Origin: Amaranthus tricolor
Lineage: Eukaryota > Streptophyta > Magnoliopsida > Caryophyllales > Amaranthaceae
Length of the DNA: 64,000 nt
Assembly: GCF_026212465.1 (NCBI RefSeq)
Contig: NC_080049.1
Location: forward strand, 17,015,241-17,079,240
Direction: 5' to 3'
The notes below the pieces were generated by a model that ran no database searches, was not told where the DNA came from, and worked only from the letters and a program-made list of their open reading frames with translations. The translations under genes were made by a program, and so were the position numbers. Positions 33,284 to 45,823 of the stretch are shown here, piece by piece. How positions within the stretch are numbered: position 1 is the first letter of the stretch; each line of letters begins with the position of its first letter.

Positions 33284-36020
33284 ATTATTGTTGTTGTTGT
33301 TGTTATCGTGTTAATATATTATTTTAATTAAATTTATGTACTACTATTATATGTCCTAGGTTATATATTTTTGGACCAACTTGTGGTAACAAGTTTTAAA
33401 TTAGGAGGACTAAATATTTTTTTTAGTACATTATTATCATGATAGGCTTGTAAAATTAGTGTTTAATTAGGTTAATTGATTCTAATTCATGCTTAATTAA
33501 TTGGTACATTCTAGAATGGAATGAATGCATGAACATCCTTCAAATCTTTTCATTTTCTTTTCCTCAAGTTGATTGAACTTCCTAATGCTCATAAATTTCA
33601 GCCATTATGAGAAGTCTTTTGGGATGGTTTTTCCCCTCCTATAAATACTAGCCTATTATGTAATTTTTCATTCATTTATAAACTAGCTTATAAACTTTCT
33701 TTCTCTCATTCTTTTCTCTTAAAAAAAACATAATAAAATACTTGCTTTATTTTTCTTCAAGTGCCAAAATATTATCATATTTTTGGGCTACCTTTGAAGA
33801 CTTATTTTGAATTATTCAAGCTTACTTCAGGGAATTTATTTTGCAAATTATTCGGGAGATTTTCTTGGAGTTTTCTTTAATCTTCTAAAGATTATTACTT
33901 TCCTCCATTATCCAGGTAACTAGATTTTTCTTCACTTAGTTTCTTAATTAAACATAGAAGTCTTGTTTAGAATTAATTAAAATTTAAATAGATTAATTCG
34001 GTTTTATATTGTAATTTTGCTTTAATTATTTTCATGCATATATTATTGTTATTTTAATTTTCTATGATGTGCTATAACATAGATTTAATTTAGGATTGGT
34101 TAAAATTACTTTTCGTGATTTGAATAATTTTATTTTAAATTATTATGAAAATCTGAAAAATCTGCACTTTTTTATTTAATAGTAATTTGGCTGTAATTTA
34201 TTGATTTTAATTTATTTCCACATTATTTTAACACTAAAATATGTTATAATCAGTAGGTAATAGTGTAAATTAATTTTGGTTAATTGGGGCCAATTAATCT
34301 AATTAAAATGGAATTTCTAGTAATTATTCAACTATTGCGATTAATTGACAGTTTATTTCCTGAATTTATTTTATTATTAGTTAGCCACGTAAATTATTTA
34401 AATTTGAGTCTGAAATTAAGTTTTATCATTAATTTAAGTCTAATATTTATTTTAGTAAATTTATTTAATATAATTGGTCTAGTTTCATTTTGGTTAATTA
34501 AATTAACTAACTTATGAGTAAAGTGTTAAGCGAATTAGCTAAAAGGTTAAAATCTAATTTCATGTGATCTAATTCAGTATCTAATTAGTTGGTAATTATT
34601 TAATAATTAATTTAATGAATTTGGGTTTAATTTTACAAAATTATTACGTAATAATGGCTGAAACTAGTTAATTTGAAATTTTGTGAACTAATTAAGGTTA
34701 AGAGGAATTAAAATCTGATTTAATTTATTAATTCATTAATTTTGGTCATGTACCTAATTGCTTGGTTATGTGTTAATTTCATGTACTACTTATTTATTTT
34801 AATTAGATAGTTTATGACCATTTGTTGTTAAAGTCATGTAAATGGAGAACTTGACTTTGGCATTAATTTGACCATGACTATTGACTTTTGTTGACTATTA
34901 TAATGGTTATGTGATTTTTATTGTAATGGTTTATAAAACTGTTTTGTTGCTTTTATACTTAAGAATAAAATAACATTGTCTGTAGTATATTCTTGCTAAG
35001 AGTTATTGTAAGGTGTATTCTTGATTAAGTTCGAATTATCCTTATTCCAAACTCAGACATTACAACTTAAACTGTATGATTTTGATCTTGATTGGTTTTG
35101 AACTACTCCTTAGGAGTTTTGATATTTTGGAAATGGTCATTGTGGCCTTTGGCTTCTTAAGGGTAAATTCATAGTGGTTCCTTATGAACATTTGATTTGG
35201 TTTTGGAATTTGACTTTTTGGTTCTTAAGGGTAAATCCATAGTGGTTCCTTATAAACATTGGTTTTGTTGTTATTTGGAAATCGTTGGGTAAGTCCATAC
35301 TGGTTCCTTTGATTAGACAGCACATCTATAGTAGATTGGTTTTAGATTTAGTTGTCGTTCTCGTTATGCTGGATCTTCGGAAAACGAGAGAGATTAGCCA
35401 TTCTTAGACAGGGTTATATCATTGTGGTTGACCCGAGGTTCGCCCTGAGTTTATCTAGGCTTAGTGGGCCGCGAATTTGTTCACTGCGTCTGTTCCAAGT
35501 ACAACTTGAAAATATTGTTAACTTGGTTTTTGTTAAATTGTTTTGGAAAATTTATCCTTGGTTTTAATTGATTTGGTTATCCTACTTTGGTATTAATTGA
35601 ATTGATCAACATTATTTGACTCTATCGGTTTGGCTTGTATGGTTGGATCATTGTTAATTGATTTGAATTTTTAATTAAGCCTCGCATTAGTCCTTTGTTT
35701 AAATTTGAACCTTGGTGTTAAGGACAGTCTAGTTATTGGCCACTAAGCGGTATTTTGCTGTTTAGTTGTTGCAGGTGATGATTGAATTCACTCAGAGCGA
35801 CTAGGGAATAACACTGAGAGAGTGTAGGGTTACCTAGAACATTAAGTTGAATTTTAGATGTTTTATCTTTTTATTTATGGGTGTGTTTTACTCCCTGGAT
35901 TATTATGTAATGATTTTTTGATTTAGTTTATTCGAAGTTATAATTTTTTTCGAAAATTTAGTGACCCAACTTAGTGTATTGTTTCCGCCAATACACCCTA
36001 TATTAAGATGGGTCATTACA
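33051..36020. mobile_element. Solo LTR (Tekay/Del-like Ty3), 2970 bp
   Basis: Begins TGTAATGCCCCG and ends GGGTCATTACA, so the ends form TG..CA with an extended imperfect inverted repeat. It interrupts an LTR whose uninterrupted counterpart is seen at 30069-30590. Flanks TGATT (33046-33050) and TGACT (36021-36025) fit a 5-bp duplication with one change. A TATA box TATAAATAC lies near 33641. There is no primer site, no ORF of note and no second LTR. Large LTRs with TGTAAYRCCCC termini are typical of chromovirus Tekay/Del elements, hence the assignment. Confidence 0.65.
33219..33305. repeat. (TTA/TTG)n microsatellite in the solo LTR
   Basis: TTA units followed by about 20 TTG units, a short TTA return and more TTG. 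Confidence 0.95.
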
Positions 36021-36060
36021 TGACTTATTTTTAAGCATAAATTATAGCTGAAAATCGACT

Positions 36061-36430
36061 TGATAAGTGCAATTATTTGCACCTATTTATATCATTTTAT
36101 ACTCCTTAATGATGGTCGTTGCTAGTAATTTCGTACTTATTTTGTAGATTTATGCTACATTACTCATTTTGGTTATTCATATTGATTTTGAGTGGTTTTG
36201 ATTGTTTTAACCATAATTCTCATGGTTTTAATGATGACAGAGTGTACTAAGGGGATTGTAGCTCGGTTGAAGATGTTCTACAAAGAAAATGAGTAAAAAG
36301 GTAGAAGAGTGTTTATAATATAAAAGTTTTGAGGTGAAATTTGATACATGTCTAGTCTTTTGATCATAACTTTTGATAGGAATATTGTATTAATGCAAGA
36401 TTTACGGCATTGGAAATTTTGAATGGCGAA
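36061..36430 (+). other. Fragment of an unidentified LTR-like sequence
   Basis: Starts TGATAAGTGCAATTATTTGCACC exactly where the second Athila-like LTR stops, and runs to the copia pseudogene. The GTGCAA..TTGCAC palindrome and TG start suggest an LTR end, but no partner was found. Confidence 0.3.
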
Positions 36431-36434
36431 TTAG

Positions 36435-37598
36435 AAAAAGAGATTTAAATGTATCAACCAGAGTATTTTGTTTTCCCTGGACAAGAGCATAAGGTGTGTA
36501 AGTTGGATAAATCTCTATATGGTCTTAAACAGGTCCTAAACAATGGCATGAGAAATTTGATAATTTAATCATTTGATATGGGTTTAGAGTGAATGGGAGT
36601 GACTAATGCCTTTTTGTTAAGCTTGAAGATAAATTTGCACTATTATCAGTCCATATGTGGATGATCTTTTGATCTTTGGTTCAAATGTTCATGTTGTCAA
36701 TAGTGTGAACCAGTTGCTTAATGCTGAATTTGACATGAAAGACCTTCGAGAAGCCAATGCGATACTTGGAATTATGATTATTAGGAAAAAATGGAATTTC
36801 TTTAGATCAATGTCATTAAATTAAGAAAATCCTTAAGAAATATGGATATTATGACAGTAAACCTGCGTGCACACCTTATGATCCTAATGTAAAGTTGTTC
36901 TAAAACACCATGATGGTGTAAGACATATTGATTATTTGATCATCATTGGCAACCATAGGTATGCCACTAATTGTACTAGACCCGACATTGCCTATGTTGT
37001 GGGATTGTTAGGCGGGTTCACTACTTGTCCTGGTATGGAGCATTGATACGCTATTAAAAGAGTCATGAGGGATCTTAAAAGAACTATGACTCTAAGATTA
37101 CATTATCAAAGGTTTCCGGCTGTATTGGAATAGTGATGCAAATTGGAATATTCTTTCAGATATGATTTCAAAGCTACTAGTGGATACATATTCATGATAG
37201 TTGGTGGAGCTGTATCTTGGAACTCTAAAAAACAGACTATTTTAGCTTAGTCCACTATGGAATAAGAAATAATTGCACTAGCTACAACTAATGAAAAGGT
37301 AGGTTGGTTAAGAAGCTTGTAAGCTAAGATTCCTTTATGGGAAAAACTGGTACCTGATGTATTGATCCATTACGATAGCACTGCGACTATTGCAAAAATT
37401 AAGAATCTTTATTCTTATGGTAAGAGACAAAAAATACATTGTAAGCACAAAACCGTGAGAGTGTATATCATAATTGGAGCTGTTAGAGTAGATCACATAC
37501 GCAGTATTGATAATCTAGCGAATCCTTTGACGAAACAATTAGCTAGAGAGAAAGTACATAATTCATCTAGAATAAGGGGTCTATTGCCTATGATTTGA
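36435..37598 (+). pseudogene. Ty1-copia RT/RNase H, 3' half of a decayed element
   Basis: Readable in changing frames: FPGQEHKVCKLDKSLYGLKQ (RT), a VDDLLIF-like segment near 36650, TRPDIAYVVGLL near 36975, GGAVSWNSKKQT near 37205 and the RNase H end HCKHKTVRVYI...NLANPLTKQLAREKV in the open stretch 37362-37598. Many stops and frameshifts; gag, protease and integrase are missing. It is close in sequence to the RT of the element at 44484-48977. Confidence 0.8.
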
Positions 37599-38102
37599 GT
37601 CACACATGATGGTAACCCAATATAAAGACTAGAGATCCCAAGAAATAGGTTCCATGGATAATAACAAATCATGGGGTGATATGTGTAGACTATGTTTAAT
37701 TTTTAAAACATAGATTTCTAAAGCGATCAATGTTGAGCTAATAGAAACTCTTCATGAAATTTATACTCTATTTTGAGTGGAGTATCTAGTTACAGGGATT
37801 ACTCTTGATAAATTTCACCTATGTGAATGTGGGAGTTAGGTCGCTCTCTACGAAATGTGGGGCAACCTTTCTAGAGCTTTCACTATGCTAGGATAGACGT
37901 ACATGGCCGTAATAACACATGTCTATTACAACCTCAAGAATAGATTGTATGTGGTATATTGTCAAATATAGGGTTCAAATTACGAGTTACCCTAGTATAT
38001 TCTGAATTATAATCACTACGCAAAATTTCAAATTGAAAGACACTCCTGTTTATGATTATGGATATTGCTAAATAAATATTTTGAAACATTTAAGTTGGGA
38101 AT

Positions 38103-38450
38103 TGTTAGAAATATTCAAGTTGAAAGACACTTCGATGACACTTTATTGCCATTTAAACTCACCATTAAAGTGGCACTCTAATGCCATATTAAATTCTTTA
38201 GTGTTACATATGAGTTTAGCACTATATAAAGAGAAGATTGGACATTTTGTAAATTGCACCAAAAAATAAACACATATTACACATCATTCACTTCTATCTG
38301 ATTCTCCCTTTGGAAATTGAACAATACTTCATATATTTTTTCCTAGGGAGATTCGATTATTACAATTTACTAGCACAAATCTTGAGCAATACCGAAAATG
38401 TTCTAAAAGAGAGACATAGATATATTTACAACATTTCTTGATTAATTTCA
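38103..38450 (+). repeat. Probable 3' LTR of the decayed copia element
   Basis: Begins TGTTAGAAATATTC about 500 bp after the RNase H end and has a TATA box ACTATATAAAGAG near 38220. The end is not clear; no 5' partner remains. The intervening 37600-38102 is untranslated element sequence. Confidence 0.4.
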
Positions 38451-39014
38451 TACTCTGCCAATTACATGTAGTAGTATGCCTAGATATAGCTTGACTTAAT
38501 ATTACATTGCACATTTGTTTTGTAAAAACATGAATATCTTAAAAAAAGGATTGACAATTAGGATGACATTTGTGCTTTAGTGGCCGTCGATAGAGCAGTT
38601 AGAGATGGTGCCTAACAACATGAGAAATCTGTTGTACATGTGGCAGCTGAAAATAAAGGCGCCAACATTTCTAAGGCGCAAATGTGGTAAGCAGCTTTAC
38701 CAAACCATTTAAGGACTATACGCAATCAAAAAAACCCTTCAAAGCCCAATGTCAAAAACGTCGTTGTTGGACTGGAATCTGGATCGACAATAAGGCAGCA
38801 AAAACATTTTTGAACAACACTGATTAGTTTACAGTGCTAAACGAGCTACCTGAAATTTGAAATAAGATAGGGTGTTATTAATTTATTATGTTTAAATTAA
38901 TTAGTTCATCTAACATATTGTTAAGAAATTTATGTATCTTCACTATGTGTTTAGATTCTCATTTAGATGAAATTTTCTACACTTGAAAATATTACTACGT
39001 CAGTAAGTAAAAAA
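38450..39014. other. Intergenic, no gene recognised
   Basis: Includes a less AT-rich patch (38570-38850) whose translations in all frames hit stops and resemble nothing I know. Confidence 0.5.
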
Positions 39015-39016
39015 TA

Positions 39017-39257
39017 TCCCTCTATTTCAATGATTTTGTCTCATTTCCTTGTCAATTTCTTTCCCTTCGTCTCAATTTTTATTTGTTAGGTTCTTTTTAC
39101 AATATTACATGTACTTTACCTTACTTTATAGTGGACTCCTTCACTTTTTTTGTCTTTTACTGATAATTTAGCCAATTATGTATCACTTTATAGTGGTGCT
39201 ATATACTTTAACTTTGTAACCAAATAAAATGGGACAAAATCATTGAAAAGAATGAAG
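39017..39257. mobile_element. Stowaway-like MITE, 241 bp
   Basis: Ends TCCCTCTATTTCAATGATTT and, inverted, CTTCATTCTTTTCAATGATT share a TTTCAATGATTTTGTCYCATTT core and are flanked by TA on both sides. Size, TA target and the CCCTC-type end fit Stowaway (Tc1/mariner) MITEs. Confidence 0.75.
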
Positions 39258-40669
39258 TATTTCTTTAAAAAAAATTAATTTTTGAAATTATGATTCCTTA
39301 TATTGTGCCATGCAGTTTTTGAATTTGAAACTCAAATTCAAAATATTCAATAATTCCAAACAAACTTTGGGTTTGTAATTTTAGAATTGAAAATTGAAGT
39401 TGTCAAAACATTGAATTTGTATTTGAAATTCTCTTTGATGCAAGGGAAATTGATTTATTTTTAAAAAAGTGGTAATAAATAAAAATAGAGAATAAATTGT
39501 ATAGATAAAATAAAAAAGAAGCTAAAATATATGAGATCAAAAGAAAATATATGAGAAGGTTAAAATATAAAGCCATCAATTTTTAATTTTTTTTTGTTTA
39601 AACATGTATGTCAAAAAATTTAATATAACTATACATTGCACGCGAGCATTATCTAGTTTAATATAAAACACACTTTTTATCTCTTTAAATTTCAACCATA
39701 AAACTTAAATTTCTAAAATCCATAACACAATTGATTAATTTTAATATGTACTTTACTTTTAATTTATCCATCAAAACATACTTAAAAAAAATTTTGTTTG
39801 ATTAATCTCAATATAAGATTTATTAATATCGAGTTTTCCTAATTTTTAATTATACAAAATTATAGCTATTAAGTACATAGTCCGTTCCTTAGAGAAGTTT
39901 TAAAATGTTCCAATTATTGTTGACATAAATAATCTTTCTATTTATATAATAAAATTTTAACAAAAATAACCTTATTCATATTTATTTTAATATTTTAATA
40001 TTTTTTGTTCCCGCCTATCCTTCACTAGTTTTATATTAACATTATTATATTTTTTATAATCTCCAAATAATTCCTAATAAATTTATAAAACTATTTTTTT
40101 ATTAGGTGTGGTACCTATATTTTTCTACTAATTTTTTTTCTAATAGTTTTTTAATGTTTATCCTATACACATTTTCTTTATCAAATTTATATTTAATAAA
40201 ACAATATATTTACTATCTAAAAGATTCTATTTTTCTTAATTATAATAAATATTCACTATGACAACTTTATTAACTAACAGAGGGAGTAATAAATTAGAGA
40301 ATTGATATACGTACACATTTGAAATAAAACAAATGAAATATGGAGGAATAATTAAAAAAAAAATAAAACGAAAAGGAATTATTACCTTTATCCATGTATT
40401 ATATTCAAGCTTGAGATTTCGGATGCTGCCAACCATCAAGAACCAAAGCAAGAAAGATTTCCTTAATATTATATTCAATCTCCAATTTCATCCTTTTGTA
40501 TCATCTTCATCATGAACTCTCCTTCAACTCCTCCTATCCTCCATAATCGTACATCCTCCTCTTTTCATATTCTCTTTAATGGATATTTCCTTGCACTCTC
40601 CAATATTTACACTTCCTCCGAATAATCTTTGCATAATTGCATGCCTACTAAAAATAGTAAAATCAACAT
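39258..40669. other. AT-rich intergenic region with a possible second MITE
   Basis: Mostly low-complexity AT. Around 39880-40289 a TAGTCCGTTCCTTAGAG start and an inverted ACTCCCTCTGTTAG end hint at an older Stowaway-like element. The last 100-150 bp before 40670 are probably the 3' UTR of the EPFL gene. No ORF supported. Confidence 0.4.
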
Positions 40670-41144
40670 TCATGGGTTGAAAAAATGGTTTCTGCAACGG
40701 CACTTCCAACCCAAAGGCTTGTAATTGGAGTACCTGTTATTATCTCCAGAATACGAGTTATACTCTGAAATCGCCACCGAACTCGGTGGCTGACTCATCT
40801 GAGTTGTTTCTTTTTGACTGAGACTCGGCAATGTAGGAACTTGCACGGCCGTACAAGGGTGACATTGGTTGCATTTGTTGTAGCAACTTGGTGGTGTTGA
40901 GCCTAATCTTGTTTTTTCTTCACGCAAAACTTCCTGTTTGAAATAAATGATTAATCATATAATATAAATATCAATCAAGTATAGAATAACATATGGAAAT
41001 TTAGAAATTTAGGAGAATTACCCTTGTTAGATCAGAAGGATTGTTGTGATTTTCAAAGGAAAAAACAGGGGAAGAATATAGGAGAATGGTAAGAATTAAG
41101 AAAATGCAATAAATATGAAGGATGGATGAATAATTTAAGGCCAT
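40670..41144 (-). CDS. EPFL-family secreted cysteine-rich peptide precursor (2 exons, 128 aa)
   Basis: Host gene. Exon 1 is 41144-41022 and exon 2 is 40933-40670, joined in phase 0 across an 88-bp intron (GTAATT donor, TTTCAAACAG acceptor). Residues 1-29 form a hydrophobic signal peptide (core IYCIFLILTILLY). The mature C-terminus has GSTPPSC and six cysteines at 58, 62, 65, 68, 119 and 121 (C-x3-C-x2-C-x2-C, loop, C-x-C), ending YKPLGWKCRCRNHFFNP. That is the epidermal patterning factor-like signature. EPF/EPFL peptides are secreted ligands of ERECTA-family receptor kinases and TMM, controlling stomatal spacing, stem growth or organ margins. The roughly 50-residue loop between Cys 68 and 119 is long; the EPFL subgroup is not decided. 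The frame is intact and the start is fixed by the signal peptide. Confidence 0.9.
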
Positions 41145-43043
41145 TTAAAGATCTGGGTATTGAAGAATTCAGCATGAAACATTTAAATTTTTAATTTTTT
41201 TTTCTTTTTTTTTTTTTGTGGGTGAGAGAAAGAATAGTAGAAAATGGAATTCTCTCCGGTTTAATTCTAGAAATTGAAGTAATTGGTTGTAGTAAAAAGG
41301 GGCAATGAATAAATGCAGAAAGGGGTGAAAGAAAGGAAGAAGGGATTTATTAGTGATTTTGTTTATTAATGATGAGAGAAGTAAATCACAAAAAGAAGAA
41401 AGGGAAAAACAGGGGAAAAAAAGAAAATGAAGTGATATTAATGAGGAAGGTGGGGAAGGTATACCTAGTAGGCAGTAGCTATGGATAGTCATGGTATAAG
41501 ACCTCATTGGACCCGTTTCAAAGTCTCCGTATTTTTAGAATCTGGTTCTAAATTTTGAGATTTAACGGATATAGGCCAAGTTTCAAAACCAAAAAAACAG
41601 ATGGATCAGAGTTTTAATTCAGACCCATTTTAGACCCTTTCTGATGACCTATTTAATACTCAGATCCGTTTCTAACTCTAACTTGCTCTACATCCAACCT
41701 TTATATAATTTAAAATCATTTCTCAATTCATTCCATACCAATTTTATAATTTTTTTAACTCAATTTAGACTTATATAAAACTAATAGACTCAATTTGCTA
41801 ACGAAGCCTTTAAATTTATAATTAAATTAAGATTTATATAGAACTCATTTAGCAACAAATACCCATTAGATCCTATAACTGGTCTTGTATGAGACTTTCT
41901 TACCAGGAGACGGATCCATATAATTATCATATTTCTTTAATTGATTTCTTTAAGATCGTAAGTGATCGTTTTAAGGTCATAAGTAATCACTTTAAGACTA
42001 TAAAAAGTAATTATTTTAAAATTATAAGTATTCACTTTAAGACATAAAGTGTATATCGGGTCAACCTAAGAATTAGTGTAGATCCTAACCCCTCTAACTA
42101 TAATCTAAAAACCTTTACGGTCTATAACTATATTACTCAAACGTGTTTGGTATAGATATTAGTACTGATGTTATGTTATACAATCTAATTTTATCAATTA
42201 AATTGATTAATTGATTTTAAACCTGCTATTATAAACAATTTATTTAAAAAAAAAGATAATAAGATATCTTTATTTGTTAATTTATCAAACACTAATATAA
42301 AAGATAATCAAACTTTTATTTACATCAAAATAAGCTAAAATTTTTAAATCATGATGACACCCCAAACACTAGTATGAAGTGATATGATGATCTTAATGCA
42401 AATTGTAAAGTAGGAGTGCAAGAGTAGTCCTAAAAGTTTTCAAGTATTCTAAAGATGAGTAAAAGCCATAGAGAAGCACACAGTTAATAAGTCAAACGGG
42501 ACCGCAAATTCGTATTAGTGCAAGTGTGGCCGTGCAGAAAGGACTGCATTCTGTAGAAAGCCAGGCCCGGACAGATGTTGGAATCCTGCATTATTGATGT
42601 TGATTTTACATTCTTCTTCACATGCTCTTTACGAATACTAATCACACTCTCTGCACTCTCTACTCTGCACTCTCTACTCTGCACTACTGACTACTACTGT
42701 TGTATAGTATAGGGACTTTTACTTAATTAAGCGATTTATTTTTTCACTTTTGGTTAAATGAATTCTACTCTTATTAGCTTTAAGGATACTGAATTTTTGT
42801 CATTCTTCCAAATCTAAGTGAAAATTAATTTTTTATTATTATGATTTTGTTTTCTTTTAACTGAAAAGAATATGAGTGTAAGCATTTTGGATACTTATTA
42901 ACTTCCATCACTTTGTTTCTTGTTTTTTTGCTATGATGTTAGCTACAATAGAATATGACTTGTAAAATCACAAAAAAAAAAAAAGTATTTGTATCTGGGC
43001 CTTGTTATCTAAGGTTATTAAAACCTAAATTATTACCCAAAAT
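41145..43043. other. EPFL upstream region and AT-rich intergenic DNA
   Basis: The first few hundred bp should hold the EPFL promoter and 5' UTR; no convincing TATA box was located. 41953-42050 has short imperfect repeats of TAAGT.ATC.CTTTAAG type. 42640-42690 has a CTCTGCACTCTCTACT tandem repeat. The only ORF (42484-42684, minus) runs over that repeat and is not supported. Confidence 0.5.
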
Positions 43044-43273
43044 TCTTGTGAAAGACGGTTTCTTTGAAAGTCCATCACTAATTAGGTCGGTCTATTATAT
43101 ATTTTGTAAAATATTGTAACTAGGCATTAAGAATAATATAAGTAGACATTTAAGATATTGAAAGTAACTATCAAGGATAATTTAAGTCGGTATTAAGAAT
43201 ACGTTAATTAGGCATTAATCATTAATGGGTTGGGCTTGAGATACGTCTCTCAAAGAGACGGTCACTCAAGAGA
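43044..43273. mobile_element. MITE with GAGACGGTC-type inverted ends, ~230 bp
   Basis: The left end TCTTGTGAAAGACGGTTTCT and the inverted right end TCTTGAGTGACCGTCTCTTT are imperfect inverted repeats. The interior is AT-rich. The same end style occurs in the insertion at 45824-46527. Confidence 0.55.
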
Positions 43274-44171
43274 CTAGCTGAAATTATTATATGAGAATGA
43301 AAGTAATGTACCGTCATAAATTGATCCACACTCAACTATTTGTTAATATTAGGGGATTTTTGTATTGACAATAAATATTTAAGAGAAAAATAAAAGTTAA
43401 ACTATATAAACAAAGGTAAGTAGATATAAATTTTTTTTTAAAAAAAAAATAGAAGATAAAAAATATAATGATTTGGAGAAGAAAAAGGAAAAGTAAAATG
43501 ATTAACCATATTTTATAAGAAGGGAAACATTATCCCTCCATTCACTAGGTTAAATATTTTTACCTCCAAAATCATGGGACTAATTTTATAACTATTTCCT
43601 ATCTATAATAAGATTAATATCACTTAATATTACACTCCAATTACCTTGTTTTGTTAGTTTCACTTTAATTTTTCTTATAAATATTTATTCACAATGTAAA
43701 CATGGTGATTAAGGAGAACAAAATTCCCATCACAACAATTAAGCAATTCTTAAATTTTTACCCCACTAATATTTAAAATAAAACACTTGTTTTATTTATA
43801 ATACATTTAAAATAAAACACTTGTTTTACTTAGTATTATAAATATTTACACTGAATATGAAAGAAAAAAAAGTGGACAAATTCATTTGTGGATCAAAGGA
43901 AGTAAAATTTTTATTTTTAGTAATCCATATGATTGTTGTAATATAATACAATTGCTTAAGAACTTAGTATTACAATCTTTTGTAACAAAGTAGTATTGCA
44001 ACTCTTTTGGACTTATTCAGTTTATGATTCAATTTATCTAATAAATAAAAGTTGAAAGATATTCTTAACATTTAACACATAACATTATTGGTACAAAATG
44101 TAATCTATCTCGCAATAAATTATACTCTTTTCATTTTTTTCAAGCGTACTATAGTAGACTACAAATTGATT

Positions 44172-44224
<53 letters not shown>

Positions 44225-44407
44225 TTCTGTCTCTTAATACATCTATTTTAAAGAAAGATGGAAGTAATACTTTAAGAAATAAGATTGTCTGATATGTAAA
44301 ATAGTTGGGAAGTTTTCATTAGGCGGCCCTATAAACGATAAAGGTAAGGATTGCGTGGACGGGTGCAATATACGCTACTCGTCTTCTCTATACACATACC
44401 CACTACA
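43274..44407. other. AT-rich intergenic with 42-bp poly(T)
   Basis: Contains a run of T at 44174-44215. Near 44128 and 44260 are weak Stowaway-like ends (TACTCTTTTCATT and inverted TATTACTTCCATC). No gene. Confidence 0.45.
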
Positions 44408-45823
44408 AAAATTTAATTTTGTAGTAATTGTTATTTGTATTGTAATCTTCATTATATTTCTAATAATAATTTGTGATATCATTATGGCTAGTGTTAACGA
44501 ACTAATCTCTAACTTTACCAAGTTCGACAAATTTGTTGGTGTGGACTTTTGTAGATGGCAAAAGAAGATGCTAGCTTATTCTATGGACTATTCTCAATGT
44601 TGCATACACCATTAGCACACCTACACTGGAGGATGCCGAGGATGAGACATTCGAGCAAACAGGGCAGCGTAGCAAGTGAAAAAATGACGATTTCATATGC
44701 AGTGGGCATATATTAAATGGTATGAAAGATTCTCTTTTTTTATGTCTATCAATTCCATGAGTTAGAAAACTTATTGTGGGAAAGTCTAGTGGACAAATAC
44801 ATTGCCAAGGATGCTCATTCTAAGGAGTTCTTAGTAAGTAATGTTAGTGCTTATAAGATGGTTGATAATCACTCTATTATAGATCAATTCCATGAACTAC
44901 AAAGAATGCATACTAATATGAAAATTGATGTTACAAAATTGTATGAAATCTACATTGTATCTAGCATTATAGATAAGTTGCCTCCTTCTTGAAGGGATGT
45001 TAGACATGCTTTAAATCATAAGAAAGAAGAGATTAGTCTCTTTCATCATGGACAACATATAGTTGTAGAGTCTAGCATAAGGGCTCTAGAGAGCCAAAAG
45101 CATTGCAATCCTTATATTGTAACCATTAACATGGTTAAGGATGAGGGTAGATCATCTCATGGAGAATAGAGAAAGAAAGCATCTATCAAGGGGAATTCTA
45201 GCACTACCACGACCATTAACACTGGTCATTGGGAATGTGGAAAGCCTAAACAACGAAAGAAGAATTTCTATGTCTTTAAGAAAAAGCAAAAGAAGGGAAA
45301 GGGCCAAGCTTCTACAAGCAAGAACCTTCCTAATAAAGGTAATGTTGAATAAGAATTATGTTTTGATTTTTGTTCATTGAATACTAATATTAATGTAATG
45401 CAAGATGACCATTTGTGTTGGTGGATTGATTCAAGAACAACGATACATGTTTGCATGTCAAAACAATTGTTCAAAACCTTGCATAAGGTTGTTGATGGGG
45501 AGTATCTCTACATGGGAAATAATGCATCTATCAAGGCCACTACAAACAGACAGGTGGAACTTTTGTTTACATTGGGAAATCTCTTGGTGTTAACAGATGT
45601 GTCTTATGCACCCGACATTAGTAGGAATCTTGTCGCGGTTCACTTTTTAATCGATTGGGAGGCTTGAATGTGTATTGGATAGGTGTATTATCTTTAAAAA
45701 TAACTTATTTATAGGGGTGCTTAATTACAATGTACTTTGTTTAAACTATCTTTGTCTTGTAATCCTAAACAATATGTGTGTAATGTTGAATTATCTTGCA
45801 ATGCATTTCATGATCACAAATTG

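Noticed and set aside
34284..34517. 77-codon hydrophobic ORF in the solo LTR
   Set aside because: AT-rich Leu/Ile translation inside an LTR without coding features.
40524..40709. Minus-strand ORF overlapping the EPFL stop region
   Set aside because: It is an alternate frame of exon 2 and the 3' UTR; the cysteine-rich frame is the real one.
42484..42684. 66-codon minus-strand ORF
   Set aside because: It runs over a CTCTGCACTCTCTACT tandem repeat and has no family features.
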